Assembly: GCA_946800325.1 (NCBI GenBank) | Contig: OX326958.1 | Location: forward strand, 22,270,414 to 22,334,413 | DNA length: 64,000 nucleotides | Direction of reading: 5' to 3' | Source: Luzula sylvatica | Taxonomy: Eukaryota; Streptophyta; Magnoliopsida; Poales; Juncaceae | Part shown: in pieces, positions 38,925 to 52,550 of the stretch | How positions within the stretch are numbered: position 1 is the stretch's first letter | Layout of the letters: each line of letters begins with the position of its first letter | Translations under genes and position numbers: made by a program | Notes under the pieces: generated by a model | Told to the model about the DNA's origin: nothing | Seen by the model: the letters and a program-made list of their open reading frames with translations, nothing else | Database searches by the model: none

Positions 38925-39798
38925 GAGGGAAATTTTCAAAAAAACCCCCATCTTTTTTGGATATTCTAAAAACCCCCTATCTTTTTGGAAACTCCAAAAA
39001 AATCCCTCTACCAAAGTTTTATTTTCAAATACCCTCCTATAGGGGTTAAATCTAACCATGGATGGTGTTAAATTTTTTTTTGACCAAAATACCCTTCTAT
39101 TTTCATATGTATATTTTTGTTATTTTTTCATTAATTTTATTAGTTTTAAGAAAATTCATAAATAATTTTTAACATATAATGATTTCACAAAAATAAAATT
39201 ATTAAATGTTGTGTTTGTATAATTTTAATATTTCATTTATTATTCATGAAAAACTAACATCAGATAATAATAAAATAAACACCTTGAAAATATATGGATA
39301 GAAAAATATTTCTTTAAACATCTATTTTATTTTTATTTTCGTTATTCTTTTATGTATGTTTTTAATAGATCCATGATATTTTAATTTTTAAATATTTGTA
39401 AGGTATTCTTTTAATATTATTGTTCATCTTATTATTATTTTATGTTATTTTTTCAGTTAAAAAATATGAAAGTCAAATATATATAATGTATGAAATATTA
39501 AAATTATATAAATATAACATATGATAATTATTTTTTAAAAATTATTATAAGCTAAAAAAAATTAGGATTTTTTTTAAATTAATACAAATAACAAAAACAT
39601 TATTTTAATTACTAAATATGTAAAAAGAAAGGTATTTTGGTCATAAAAAAATATTTAACACCATCCATAGTTAATTTTAATCCCATAGGGGTATTTGAAA
39701 ATAAAAATTTGGTAGAGAAAGTTTTTTGGAGTTTCCAAAAAAAATGAGGTTTTTTTAAAATATCCAAAAAAAGATAAGGGATTTTTTGAAAATTTCTC
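38925..39798. mobile_element. Long-TIR non-autonomous DNA element (874 bp)
   Basis: Terminal inverted repeats of about 150 bp: GAGGGAAATTTTCAAAAAAA at the left matches the complement of the right end GAGAAATTTTCAAAAAATCC. Further matched words, such as TTTTTTGGATATT and CCATGGATGGTGTTAAAT, occur in the arms. A 7-bp direct repeat ATGTTTT flanks it (38,918-38,924 and 39,799-39,805). Long TIRs suggest a Mutator-like or foldback element, although Mutator duplications are normally 9 bp. The AT-rich core is non-coding. Confidence 0.85.
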
Positions 39799-39805
39799 AT
39801 GTTTT

Positions 39806-40162
39806 GTTAATTTTGAGGTAGCCAAAATATTATTTTCACAAAGAGAAAATGTACAAAATGTAATAAAAAGCTAGCCACTCACTAGAATAAGATACTTAAT
39901 TTTTTACATGTTGCATAATGAAGGGCAGAATCTAAGAAGTTTTGTCTCAAATTCATAGACAGAACTCTTTGCCGTACAAATTATACTGTTTTGATATGAC
40001 TAAAGACATCATTTCAAATAGTATAAGGATGTCTTTTTAACTTCGCCTTTCAACCATTGGTGTGTCTAAAAAGCCAATTTTATGATCAAGTACGAAAATG
40101 CCAATAAAATTTCAAGTTACCACTTACCACTGATTTTATTGAGGATAATTATACCATATCCC
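39806..40162. other. Intergenic, no gene seen
   Basis: About 350 bp of AT-rich DNA between two transposon-derived segments. No open frame or motif of note. Confidence 0.5.
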
Positions 40163-40265
40163 TAGAGGTGTCAACGGTTCGGATAGTGGTCATACCAGAT
40201 TCATATCCATATTTTTTTCGGATACAGTATTATTCGGATCCGGATACGGTTCGGATAGTGAATTA
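40163..40265. mobile_element. hAT-like terminus (TAGAGGTGTCAACGG)
   Basis: TAGAGGTGTCAACGGTTCGG resembles the TAGGGGTGTNAACGG type of plant hAT terminal repeat and is followed by repeated TCGGATAC / CGGATCCGGATA words. The last 40 bases of the window (63,959-64,000) contain a clear relative of the same end. The opposite end was not found, so this may be a truncated copy. Confidence 0.5.
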
Positions 40266-40379
40266 CACGAAGTGGCGATTGCACCTGCCTTAAACTGCAA
40301 TTGTTTCACTATTCATGTTCTCATGTCATAGTTGTTTGTGCCATAAGAAATGAAAGTTTTAACGTTTCATATCTCCTAT

Positions 40380-40656
40380 GTACTTCATGGAAATTTTAGT
40401 TCGTATGTACGTTCCGAGTTTTTAACCTACCAAAGACAATTATTAATGGCCACTTATCGTGGAAGAAACTATAGTTCCCGAGGACAAATTAATTATGAAA
40501 AATTCTAAGGGTCAAACGAAACGTGGAAAAAGGCAAACAAAGAGACAGCGGGATGAAATTGACACTATGTCTAGTCATACCTCTACAAGCCAACGATGTT
40601 GTGGAAATTGTCAATTACAGGGACACTCAAAGGACTTGACCCCGAAGAGGACGTAA
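40380..40656 (+). pseudogene. MULE-type transposase C-terminus remnant (CCHC zinc knuckle)
   Basis: The open frame at 40,459-40,656 has a basic linker (GQTKRGKRQTKRQRDE) followed by CCGNCQLQGHSKDLTPKR. This is the C-x2-C-x4-H pattern of the zinc knuckle that ends many Mutator-like transposases, except that the fourth ligand, usually Cys, is replaced in KDLTP. The preceding region in the same frame has stops but contains YLLCTSWKF and HLSWKKL-like words that recall the sequence between the SWIM finger and the knuckle. No catalytic domain is present within the window. A short decayed fragment; a domesticated gene is unlikely. Confidence 0.45.
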
Positions 40657-41210
40657 CTAGTAGTTCATAGTGTTTTCCTTTTTTTTTTTTTTTATTTCAA
40701 GTAGTTTCGTTTTAGTTTTAGTTAGTGTTTGTTTGGTTTTAGTTTGTTCTAATTAGTGTTTGTTTGATTTTATGTTTGTTATTGTATTTTCTTTCATGTT
40801 GAAGTTATGTACTAGTATTGTGTTTAATTGTGTTCAATCTTTCAATATTATATCATCGTTTTTTCATATTTGTTGCGTTCTTATTATTTTGAATTTATTT
40901 CATTGTTCAAATGACAACTTAAAAATCTAATAAGATATCCAAATTATGATACTTCAAAAGAAAATTTGTATTTTTTTCAAAAATATTGCAAGAGTTGGAT
41001 TGTGTTGACTTGTTTGATGTTATTCAAAACAACAAGAAGTTCTACATAAAGATCACACAAAGAATTACACAAAGGAGTCACGAAAAATCGGGACCTTTCC
41101 CAATTTTATACAATGAAGAAACTCGTAGATAAAGACTACAATAACGTAGAACCAAACTCATAGAAGACTCACCGAGAATCACCACGAAGATTACAACTTA
41201 ATACTCAACA
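40657..41210. other. Repeat-like flank of the solo LTR
   Basis: T-rich DNA, then from about 41,000 a segment containing GAAGAAACTCGTAGATAAAG. A related phrase, GAAGAAACTCGTAGAAGACT, is found at about 46,510 on the other side of the LTR insertion, suggesting that both sides belong to one older repeat. No coding sequence recognised. Confidence 0.4.
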
Positions 41211-42585
41211 AGGAATGTTGTTTAATCTAGACCTAGAGGGGATGAATAGGTAATCATAGGTCTAATTTTCGCGTTAATGGAATGCAAGTGATATATTTGC
41301 AAAAGCTTAATTAATTTCAAACAAATAAAGATAATACCACACTCGTTGACACAAGATATTTATTACGGAGTTCAGTATGTAATTGCTTTGTAGTTTTAAC
41401 TCATCGTTTACTTGCTCAATCGACCGACTCGATTGTTCACAAGTACCTACTTCTTCGGGGATGTCTTGCGTCGTTTGGGCTCTCTATTGAATTCCCAAAT
41501 AAATAATTACAAGATTTGCGTAGATCGATTTACACGTTTTTATCGATCTATGGCGGGTTTTACAATTAAGAACTAGTCTATTACAATCTACAAATCGAAC
41601 TCTACGTAATCGGTCACGCGAGTTGGAAATCGTATGTAGTGAGCATTGAAAAGATTTATCTTAGATCAATGATTCATTTAGAGAAATTAAGCTCAAGATC
41701 TCTATGCTTGTTTTTCTCTCTTTGATATTGTATAAATGTTTTGTGGAAGAGTTGGAAAGAGGAACAAGGGAGGAGTTATATTTATAAAACACATAGTCCC
41801 CTTCCATTACATAGTTTTTCTGTACGTTCCGTTCGAACAGAATAATTCTTCCGTTCGGATGGAGCATAAGTCAAACTGACAGTTACAAAGTAATAATTCG
41901 AAATGTGTCCCTTCCGTTCGAACTTAATGAGAACTGTGTTTTAACTTGACTTTGCACCTCATCTTTCGTTCGATCCTTGAAGGTTGCGTTCAAACGAAAT
42001 ATTAAGTTTTGTTCGAACGGATTGGTGGTACCGTTCGACCGGAACTTCTGTTGATTTTTCTTTTGCAAAGTCAAACGCTGGGACAGTGTTGCTTCCATTC
42101 GAACGGCGGTATGTTCCGTTCGAACGGAAGGAGTTATGTTTCCAAAACTTGCAACCTTCCCATTTTCAATTGTTCGAACATATTTACTTTTCTTAATTGA
42201 ACTTAATAATTCTAAACTGAGACTAGGGATACCTATGGGTTATTTTTGTGAGTGTATGAATTCCCAACTCGCGCACTACAACAAATCTGCACATCAGCGA
42301 CGGTAAAAACCGTCGCTGATACTCCCAAAAACCGTCGCTGAAAGTTTTACCGACGGCAACCCATCGCTGATCTCCCGTCGCTGAAAGGGGCGTCGCTGAT
42401 GTCACTTTTTCCGACGGGCCGTCGCTGATGTCACTTTTTTCGACGGTTGTTCTTTTTTCCGGCGGGCCGTCGCTGAAACTTTCTCCGGCGGGCCGTCGCT
42501 GAACCTTTCTCCGGCGGGCCGTCGCTGAACCTTTCTCCGGCGGGCCGTCGCAGAACCTTTCTCCGGCGGGCCGTCGCAGAATAAT

Positions 42586-43090
42586 TAAATAATAATAAAT
42601 TTATTTTAATAAATAATATAAATAAATAATTAAATAATAATAAATTTATTTTAATAAATAATTAAATTATATTAAATTTATATTAAAAAAATAAATAAAT
42701 AATTAAATAATAATTAAATTATATTAAATTTATATTAATAATATAAATAAATAATTAAATAATAATAAATTTATTTTAATAAATAATTAAATTATATTAA
42801 ATTTATATTAATAATATAAATAAATAATTAAATAATAATAAATTTATTTTAATAAATAATTAAATTATATTAAATTTATATTAATAATATAAATAAATAA
42901 TTAAATAATAATAAATTTATTTTAATAAATAATTAAATTATATTAAATTTATATTAATAATATAAAAATAAATAATTAAATAATAATAAATTCACTTTAA
43001 TAAATAATTAAATTATATTAAATATATATTAATAATATAAAAATAAATAATTAAATAATAATAAATTTATTTTAATAATTATAATATTAA
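42586..43090. repeat. 73-bp AT-only minisatellite inside the CACTA element
   Basis: AATAATAAATTTATTTTAAT recurs at 42,761, 42,834 and further downstream with a period of 73 bp, each unit made of TAAATAATTAAATTATATTA-like words. GC content is practically zero. The unit decays to the right, where a single TTCACTTTAA variant appears. Confidence 0.85.
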
Positions 43091-43600
43091 TAAATAATTT
43101 TCAGCGAACGTCTCGTCGTTGAAAGTCGCTGAAAGTCGCGTCGTTGATACTTGACAATAATATTAATTAATTAATATTAAATTCATTAATCAATTAAATT
43201 ATTTAATAAAATATTAATTATTAATTAATTAATATAAAATATATAATAAATAAATTATTAATTTATTAATTAAATTATTTTATTATTAATAAATTACAGA
43301 TTAATAATTATATTAATCTTGACAATATATATATTATTGAGCAATTTTTATACTTAATTAAATTAAATTATTAATTAATTAATTAATTAATTAATTAATT
43401 AATTAATTAATATAGAAATATATAATTAATAATACAAAATCATTACTTCAAATTTTCAACACAAATCATAATTTCGAAATTTCAACACAAATTAATACAC
43501 AAATTAATACACAAATCAACACAAATTAATACACAAATTACAACACAAATTTCAACACAAATTTCAACACAAATTAATACAAAAATTGAAAATGTTAAAA
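43091..43600. repeat. AT-rich tract with (TTAA)n and ACACAAATT repeats
   Basis: After one more CCGTCGCTGA-like patch (43,100-43,150) comes TTAA-rich sequence with a pure TTAATTAATT run at about 43,369-43,412. This is followed by a short-period repeat of ACACAAATTAATAC / ACACAAATTTCA between 43,480 and 43,580. Non-coding. Confidence 0.75.
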
Positions 43601-43826
43601 TGGAAGCCGCTCCTCGTCATTTTCGATGTGTTCGAGTTCTTTTTGATAGTCGTCTTCGGTGTACTCCAATTGCCCGTCGGTGAAAGCTGAAATTAATAAA
43701 CGACTAAATCTGAAATTAATAAAATTACCTTGCATAACAAAATCTGAAATTACATATATACCCCTACAAAATCAGAAAATAATGATATAACTAGATAATT
43801 GAGTTTCTAAAATGAATTTTTTTTAC

Positions 43827-44024
43827 CTCCGAAGTGATTTGTTTCTTCTTCTCCTTTTCGACTTGATGCCACTCATAAATAGGAGTGAAATCACAAATCT
43901 CAGATTTCTTAGTTACGTGATTTCTCCCAAGAATTTTTTTCCAATCATTAAAGAAATACTCGATAAATCGGGGCTTCTTCGCATAATCCGGGTCCAACAT
44001 GACCGCAAACATCGTCACCACCAA
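43827..44024 (-). pseudogene. Captured DNA topoisomerase I exon fragment
   Basis: The minus-strand frame reads VVTMFAVMLDPDYAKKPRF, then DWKKILGRNHV, CDFTPIYEWH and EKEKKKQITSE. This is the conserved N-terminal part of the eukaryotic type IB topoisomerase core, the DNA-clamping cap that precedes the catalytic region; plant TOP1 is close in every block. The coding match ends at GAG followed by GTAAAA (43,827/43,826), a plausible donor site matching an exon boundary. The homology begins around VVTMF with unrelated sequence before it. About 66 residues of a protein of roughly 900 remain, without the active-site Tyr or catalytic Arg/Lys/His residues. It lies wholly inside the CACTA element, so it is a transduplicated host gene fragment and not a functional gene. 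An expressed chimeric transcript is possible. Confidence 0.88.
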
Positions 44025-45935
<1,911 letters not shown>

Positions 45936-46461
45936 GGGTTATAACAGCAATCCATCAGCGACGGGCCGTAGCACAACTTCAGCGACGGTTATCCATCTCA
46001 GCGACGGGCCGTCGCTGATATTTTGAAAAACTGGCGGTTTTTAGCAAATTATCAGCGACGGGTTTATAATCAGCGACGGGCCATAGCAAATCTTCAGCGA
46101 CGGGTCTATAATCAGCGACGGCCCGTAGCAGAGCTTCAGCGACGGTTTACCATATCAGCGACGGGCCGTAGCTGAAATTTCAGTATTAGCGACGGCCCGT
46201 CGCTGAAGACACGTTTTATTAGCGACGGGCCGTCGCTGAAGCCCTTCCCCCGTCGCTGATACCCAGATCTGTTGTAGTGGCGAAAGTCTTCAACGGCTTG
46301 ATTCTTCACTTGACCGGATACTTCCGTCTTGATTAATCACCACGTTATTGTTGCTTCTTTGCTCGATGATCTTCTTGTTGATAGTAGTCTTTCTTCCTTC
46401 AAAATAATCACTGTCTTCTTTTGTCCAAATACTCACAATGGAAATTTGAACCAACAAGGAA

Positions 46462-47640
46462 CGCGTACAAGACTTGAAGACAAACACCTAAAACTCCCGA
46501 AAAAGGGCGTGAAGAAACTCGTAGAAGACTTGAAGTTTTGAAGATCCACACGATCGCAAATCACTCTTGGGTATACATTAAACATACCTTAGAAGTCGAG
46601 GAACAAAACTCAAAAGATTAGACAAAATGAAAATCCCAAAACTACATTGTCTAGAACTAATTTGTTGCACGTCCACGACCACCTCCACCACGTCGGGGAA
46701 CAGCACGTGCACGTTCATGACCCCGTTGAAAGAAATACAGTTTCGGATCAACCGTAAAAGTGTACACGTGGATGAACGAATGTAAGCGTACATTTGTAGC
46801 CATAACTTTCAGTAGGAAAATCCGATTTGAATGGTTCAAATTGGGTTAGATAGATAATTAGATTATCTATAACCTTCATGTAGAAATATATTTCATATGA
46901 ACGAAGTATGAGTGTCGTTTATGTGAAATACCGAAAGGGTGCAACAGTATGACATACAGTTAGTAAAACAGTCATAACCTTTGCATACGAACTCCAATTG
47001 GGCTGAGACAAATTGGGTTTTGTAGATAATTAGATTATATACAACTTTCATGTTGGGTGATTTTCTGTCAGAGAAAGTTATCAATTTCGTCTGGACAGAA
47101 TACTGAACAGGTTCATGCAGTTTTCTGTGTGAAAGGGTGTATATTGGATATACATGCCTTTTGGCTAATCCTTATCCTAGATACTTTCTCTCTCCTTACT
47201 AAACAATTGAATCAGAATTATTCTGCCAAATACACAAGAAAAAAAAGAGCAAATTCAGATTTGATCTTTCGTAAGTGAAAAGGTACGAAGAGAGAGAAAT
47301 CGAGAAAGAGTTTCTCGAGTGATAGAGAATCGATTAGATCGAGCAAGTTCGCCGGTGCATCGTCTAGGCAGGTGCATCCGCGACCGACGTCTTACGAATC
47401 ACCATGGATACAAGTAGAGGAGTGACGTTTGTGACTCTTCGATTGTGATCGACTCGAGTAAGAAAGACGGTAGAAACGCTTGGACGCACGAGGACGAAGT
47501 CGAGTGAACCGGCGTAGCAAACGATTGGTGAAGGACGTGTGGTGTGGGACGCGCGGATTGTCACCAACGTGACAGGAGATAGAAGGCGGCGATCAACCCT
47601 TCGTGTGCCATCAATTTGGCACTGGTATAGATCTATCCTT
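46462..47640. repeat. Retrotransposon-like repeat DNA, no polymerase genes
   Basis: Composition and phrases are typical of plant LTR-retrotransposon non-coding regions. A CATAACTTT-type segment occurs twice (about 46,800-46,880 and 46,970-47,060), each followed by AATTGGGTT and TAGATAATTAGATTAT. On the minus strand at 46,657-46,711 a frame ends in RARAVPRRGGGGRGRATN, an RGG-like tail. No reverse transcriptase, protease or integrase motif was found. Confidence 0.45.
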
Positions 47641-48505
47641 CTATTCGCATCGTACCCTAGAAGTCGTGGCGTGATCTCGGGAATCGGGGAACCGGACCGG
47701 GCCTTCATTCCGCTGCGCGGGCCCGGGGTCGAGGATATTCCCCAACACCCGTTGGGTGAGCTGCGTAACAGGACCAGCTACATCATCGTCAGCGTCGTCG
47801 TGTGGAAAATCTATCGGTGTGTCCATACCACGGGTGCAAAATCTGATCATATGTATGCCAGTCCTCTGCAAGCCTTTCTTAAAAGAGGGAGTGGCGCTGC
47901 CCCCACGTCGCGGAGCATCTGCATCATCTGATGACCGTACTCCAAAGCCTCGTGTAGATGTCATTCTTGCAAGTTTCAATTTGGTCAACGTTAAAACATA
48001 TAAATTTTGAATAGCAATAACAAGAATATACCGCGACGCATTAGGCTCTCTGGGTCTGTAACGCACAATCACTGGCACATCGTGCTCAGCTGAAGTTTGG
48101 ACTCGTGGATGGTTATGTGCACCTCAAATCATGTACGATCTAAACCTCTTTCGTACGAAACACCTCCGGGGCGGGATTCAACCACCAAATCGGTCAATCC
48201 CCCCCCCCCCCCCCCCCCCCCCAATTGTTCAAGACTTTATGCAAGGTCACCTCGGGGGGAGAAGGTGGTGGAGGTATAGCATGCGAAAAAATAATAAAAC
48301 TCATAAATAACAAAATATTTAATAAAAAGTCGACATGGGCGAATCCGAACTGTCGCATCACCCTCTCTTGGTGGTACGGCTCTACAATCCATAAACAAAT
48401 GAAAGGACATGGGGTGAAAGTGAAGGCCTCGTCCTGATGGGAAATGTGAGGGAGGTACTGGCGAACCAAATCGCACGGGGTCTGTATGATCTCATCGTCA
48501 CACCC
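47640..48505 (-). pseudogene. Plant mobile domain (PMD/MAIN-like) gene remnant
   Basis: The minus strand from about 48,505 reads CDDEIIQTPCDLVRQYLP, then PFICLWIVEPYHQERVMRQF. The IVE-x-H/Y-x2-ERVxRQFG signature is characteristic of the plant mobile domain, found in MAIN-type nuclear proteins and in genes carried by some plant transposons. After about 48,300 the frame enters intron-like or decayed sequence containing a 24-C homopolymer. A second open segment (47,641-48,078) reads RYRPREPNASRYI and a low-complexity tail with SSDDADAPRRGGSATPS, plausible as the C-terminal part. The 5' part is missing: the coding match ends at TCACACCCC (about 48,498), where unrelated repeat DNA starts. Transposon-borne origin is more likely than a host gene. 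Confidence 0.65.
48199..48222. repeat. Poly-C run of 24
   Basis: Uninterrupted cytosine homopolymer inside the PMD remnant. Such runs are rare in AT-rich plant DNA, and the exact length may be affected by sequencing error. Confidence 0.9.
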
Positions 48506-49990
48506 CAAAAATATAAAGGAAGGGGTGCGGCAACCCGCCAGTATACAACTCGTATACCACATGTTTTTATATGATAATTTCACAAAAACATAAATTCCAC
48601 AATTCGAAAACAACGACACACACATATTTATATACATATGCATCACCATAACATATACAAATGAACATAAAGAAACATAGCGGAAGCATATAAACACATA
48701 TCGACATAAACACACACAAAACTAAACATGTCGCAACGACAAAATGGCTCTCTGGCCAGAAACGAAAGTGAACTAATATAAACAAGATGGAGGTTCCGCG
48801 ATGAAAACGAAACCGTCGAACTCACACTCCAGATATCCACTGCTCCCGATGATATGTCCACCGTACCTAGACTCAAAACATTCAAATAAAATGATTAGTC
48901 ACGAAAGTGACTAAGTGAGTGAGTTTTGAGGCTAGGTTATTAAGATCGACCTTATACATGGCTAGCCAAAAATCTCGCTCGAAAATAATCATAAACATAA
49001 TTCATAATCTGAAATCATATATGTATATAAATACTTCTCAAAGTACTTGTCCCGGCTTTTCGAATTCAAAATCACTTACCTTCATACATAATCATATACA
49101 TGCTAATATTTTTACTCGGGGTGAGGGCGCTAATAACTCTGGATTGAAGTGTCAACCGGAGCTGATAGCGAATCACACTTGGGATGGAACAAAACATAAG
49201 GGGAACACATCCACCCGACGGCTGGGTATCCTTGCGCCACCGCTAAATCCCTAATGGGTCGGGACTTTGCACTACATCAAGTTACATATGCCTTTCCCTC
49301 AATAGAGTCTCTCGGAGACCCTTTCTAAAATCGCAAGTCCCGACTTACGTTTTAGACAAATTCAAATCATACATATAAATAGCCTCCCGGAGACCCTCAT
49401 TAAAATCGTAAGACCCGCTTACGTTTTATCAGAACTCAAATTCTGCATACATATATATGATCAAATCTACATAATGTACATTTTTTTGAAGTAACACGGT
49501 TTTTAAAGCAAAATATAGATTTTAAAGCAAGAACCCTAGACTATCATGTAAGGTCTAGAAACGATCGTAATTCGATTATTAATAAGAGAGGTGAGAGTAG
49601 CACTCACCTAACGAAAACAACTCGATAAACAAAAGGTTAATCGAAACCGCGCCGAAAATGGAGTCAAAATGAAGCAACTTGAAATTCCGAAGATATCACT
49701 CTTTTGATCTTGCCTACTTGCACAACTCAACCTCTTGAAAATTATGGCGCTTTTCGTTTTGTGAAATTTCCTTTTTTCCTGGCTTTTTCCTCTTTTTCTC
49801 TCCGTTTTTTCTTAGGTTTTCATGAGGTTTCATAGCGGCATGGATGGATATGAATGGGCATGAGGTGGTAGCCCCCAAGTATTGCATGGGGTGAGATGGA
49901 ATGACACATTTCATGCATGACCCTCAACTTTAACATATTTGCAAACCATTTAATTTACATATATATGAGGTTTATTTTGCATATTCTATT
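48497..49990. repeat. LTR-retrotransposon-like repeat segment
   Basis: Starts at TCACACCCC, similar to the TGTCACACCCC start of many plant LTRs, and contains GTGACTAAGTGAGTGAGTTT, GGGTCGGGACTTTGC and CGCAAGTCCCGACTTACG phrases of the same style. An end with a matching target duplication was not found. A GGGACGCTACA word at 51,467-51,477 might be the far end, but this is speculative. No coding domain. Confidence 0.4.
49300..49458. repeat. ~78-bp imperfect tandem duplication
   Basis: CGGAGACCCTTTCTAAAATC ... CCCGACTTACGTTTTA (from about 49,313) repeats as CGGAGACCCTCATTAAAATC ... CCCGCTTACGTTTTATC (from about 49,389). Two diverged copies inside the LTR-like segment. Confidence 0.75.
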
Positions 49991-50715
49991 TTTAGTATTA
50001 TTAAAGGTTTGATCCTTTTGCAAATAAGCCCCTATAATATATTTATTAAAATAATTCATAAAAATGAAATTACGATTATACCATTTCGAAAACTTTGATA
50101 CATAAGAACTCGATTTTGATCGTTCGAAAAGTTATATATTTAATATGTCTTATATTCTGAATTTTTTGAAATAATATTTTAACTAATATCAAAACCCTAT
50201 TTTTGATATTTATTACACTCATCATCATGGAGTCTATTTTAAAAAGATGAATTTAAAAAAATGGAAAGATTGAAGTTTAATATGAAAATTTAAATCAAAA
50301 TGTCAAATAGTCACACGCCCCCACCCCCACCCCCAAACCAACCACCACCACACACACACACACACACACCATAATTACCCTATTTATAAAAGCAGCAAAA
50401 CAAAAAAAGGTAGGTACTAGATCGAGTAAAGCTAACTTTTTATATTAGTCTAAATCCTAAATATCAATCAATCTAACTAAAAACACAAACAATTTTTTGA
50501 CAAAAAATACTCTAAATATGAACTAAATTAATACTATTTTTTTAACGTAGAAAAAAATTTATTACCAAGAAAGGAGAAACATGGTCTTCTATTAGGATCT
50601 TAGCTCTCCTTAATTTTCGGGATTTTTTTTCGATTTAGTACGATTTTTTAAGAGAAATGACAAACCTTCGGGTTTGAGATGAAAAAGAGAAGAAGAAAGA
50701 AACAAAAGGGAGGGT
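49991..50715. other. AT-rich DNA with an SSR, no gene
   Basis: AT-rich sequence. The C/A-rich stretch CCCCCACCCCCACCCCC followed by (CA)n lies at about 50,318-50,370. No ORF of note. Confidence 0.5.
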
Positions 50716-51340
50716 CACTGGCATAGTAAATGCACTCTCTTTCGTCGGAGGGTTTGGCGAAAGAGAATTAATTGAAAAAATGCGTCCGCATGCACAATGT
50801 CTCGTCAGGACTCACAATGGTAGGCATGCATTTTCTCGACAGACACTCTAACGAAAGATATTAACAGTGCTCCATCATTAACAACCAAAAACCTGCTTTA
50901 ATCTCTTTCACCATATAGGGATTAGAGTGAAAGATTAATCTTTCTGTCAGGTCCTCTGCCGAAAGAACTAGATTTGCATAATTACATAATATCAATTAAA
51001 TTTAGAAATTCTGCATATAAGCTTATTCATCCCATTTCTAGACCATTCCGGAAAAACATATTGAAAACATTAAAAACTAAACAACAAAGATTTTTTCGTC
51101 AAGTATCATGGCAAAAGAGTTTGGAGTTAGCTTTTCATGACCCAAGTATGTAAAATCCTGCTTTTGCTCTCTTTATCCAGGTCTTGTGACGAAAGTAGTC
51201 AAATCCAAAATTTGGTATTTCTGGATGTTGTTCATAACAATTAATCATGATTAACATCCCAAATCCACCTTTGGCTTGTTTGACGGACTCTTTGGCAAAA
51301 GTCTTTTTTCTTTGCCAAAATTGGGACGAAAAAGCTAGTT
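50716..51340. repeat. Series of imperfect hairpins built on CTTTCG...CGAAAG
   Basis: At least six short stem-loops recur. Examples are CTCTCTTTCG ... CGAAAGAGA (50,737-50,768), CTTTCACC ... GTGAAAG (50,906-50,931), TCTTTCTG ... CGAAAGA (50,939-50,966) and TGGCAAAAG / CTTTTGCC-like pairs at 51,080-51,310. Between them are GTC(A/T)G(A/G)-type loop words. The pattern resembles the subterminal repeats of CACTA or PIF elements, but no terminal repeat or target duplication was identified. Confidence 0.5.
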
Positions 51341-52550
51341 TTCGAAATTGGAAAACTAAAGTGTTATTCTTGCAAATTGGGTTTTATTGGATGTCACATA
51401 TAAAAAAAAATTTATAAATAGAGGCATTATCACAAAATGTATAGCACTATTAACTAAATTGGGACGCTACAGCTGAGATCTGCGCTATAGATCAGCACAA
51501 TAGCAAAAATTACATTGATATTTTGTTATGGATAAATCACCGATTATCATGTGAAATTCGGATTAAATTCGGGATAGTATCATTTACTCAAATTTAATAT
51601 ATTCGAAGGGGTATTTTGCATTTTGACCTTTAGAAATATTTAATACATGATCTCTCTCCCTGCAATGCAATGGGGTTTAAAGGAATTTTGTACTGGAGAG
51701 GACAGTAAGGTCATGATTGCATGATGCATCTCATATGCCATACTCTGTTGCATCATAAAAATGATGGTGATCATGATGATGATGCAGGTAAACAAAATGC
51801 TCATGACAAAAGTAGAAACTGCAAATTCTTGTTTTGCCCTTACAAAATTCAATATATCAAATCAATCCTGTAAAGTTCCACTAGTTCAGTGAGAGAGTCA
51901 TTACAAAATTGCAAAAGGGAAAAAGAAAATTAGCTGTTAAATATAAATTAAATCATTTTATTTCATTTAAAAAATTTGTTTTCTTCAAAATTCATTCATG
52001 AGTCATGCATTATGAAAGAGATTTTATTAATTAAATCAACTCGTGGCTTCTTCATGCATTTTGTTAATTAAATCAACTCGTCTTCTTCATGAAAGATGTG
52101 TTTCTTGTAAATGTTGAATAAACAATCACTATTTCTTATCTATTATTCATATTTTATGGAAATATATTGAGATTCATTTACAGATATATATTTCTTATAA
52201 AATAGGTATACACACAGTAATCGAAAAAAAGAAAGTTAAATAACTCACAAAACAACACTCAAAGGAGTATGTGCTAACATCAAAAAATCATATGTTAATG
52301 AAGCACTTAAGAGTGTTTAATGATATTAAATAAAACTAAAAACATGATTACATTTCAGAAAGATACGCGACCAAATATGTATATTTCCAATCCATGAATG
52401 AATTGATATGTCTTCGGTTATGGATCTTGACATAATTTATTTGGGAATTGACACAAAAAATTTACTAGATTTGTACTACTCGGAGGACATAAACAAAAAG
52501 AATTACGCTGAATTACTAATTAGTAATTATATATAATTATATATAGGAAA
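51341..52550. other. Intergenic, no gene seen
   Basis: AT-rich. A small minus-strand ORF (51,640-51,852) contains a hydrophobic stretch, but it overlaps an ATGATG-rich repeat and has no family resemblance, so it is not annotated as a gene. Confidence 0.5.

Noticed and set aside
47693..47715. GGACCGGGCCTTCATTCC, similar to part of the miR166 sequence
   Set aside because: It contains mismatches and an extra base, lies in the PMD remnant, and no matching star arm or hairpin was found nearby.
51640..51852. 70-aa minus-strand ORF with a hydrophobic segment
   Set aside because: Overlaps an ATGATG-rich stretch, has no family resemblance and no splice or promoter context.
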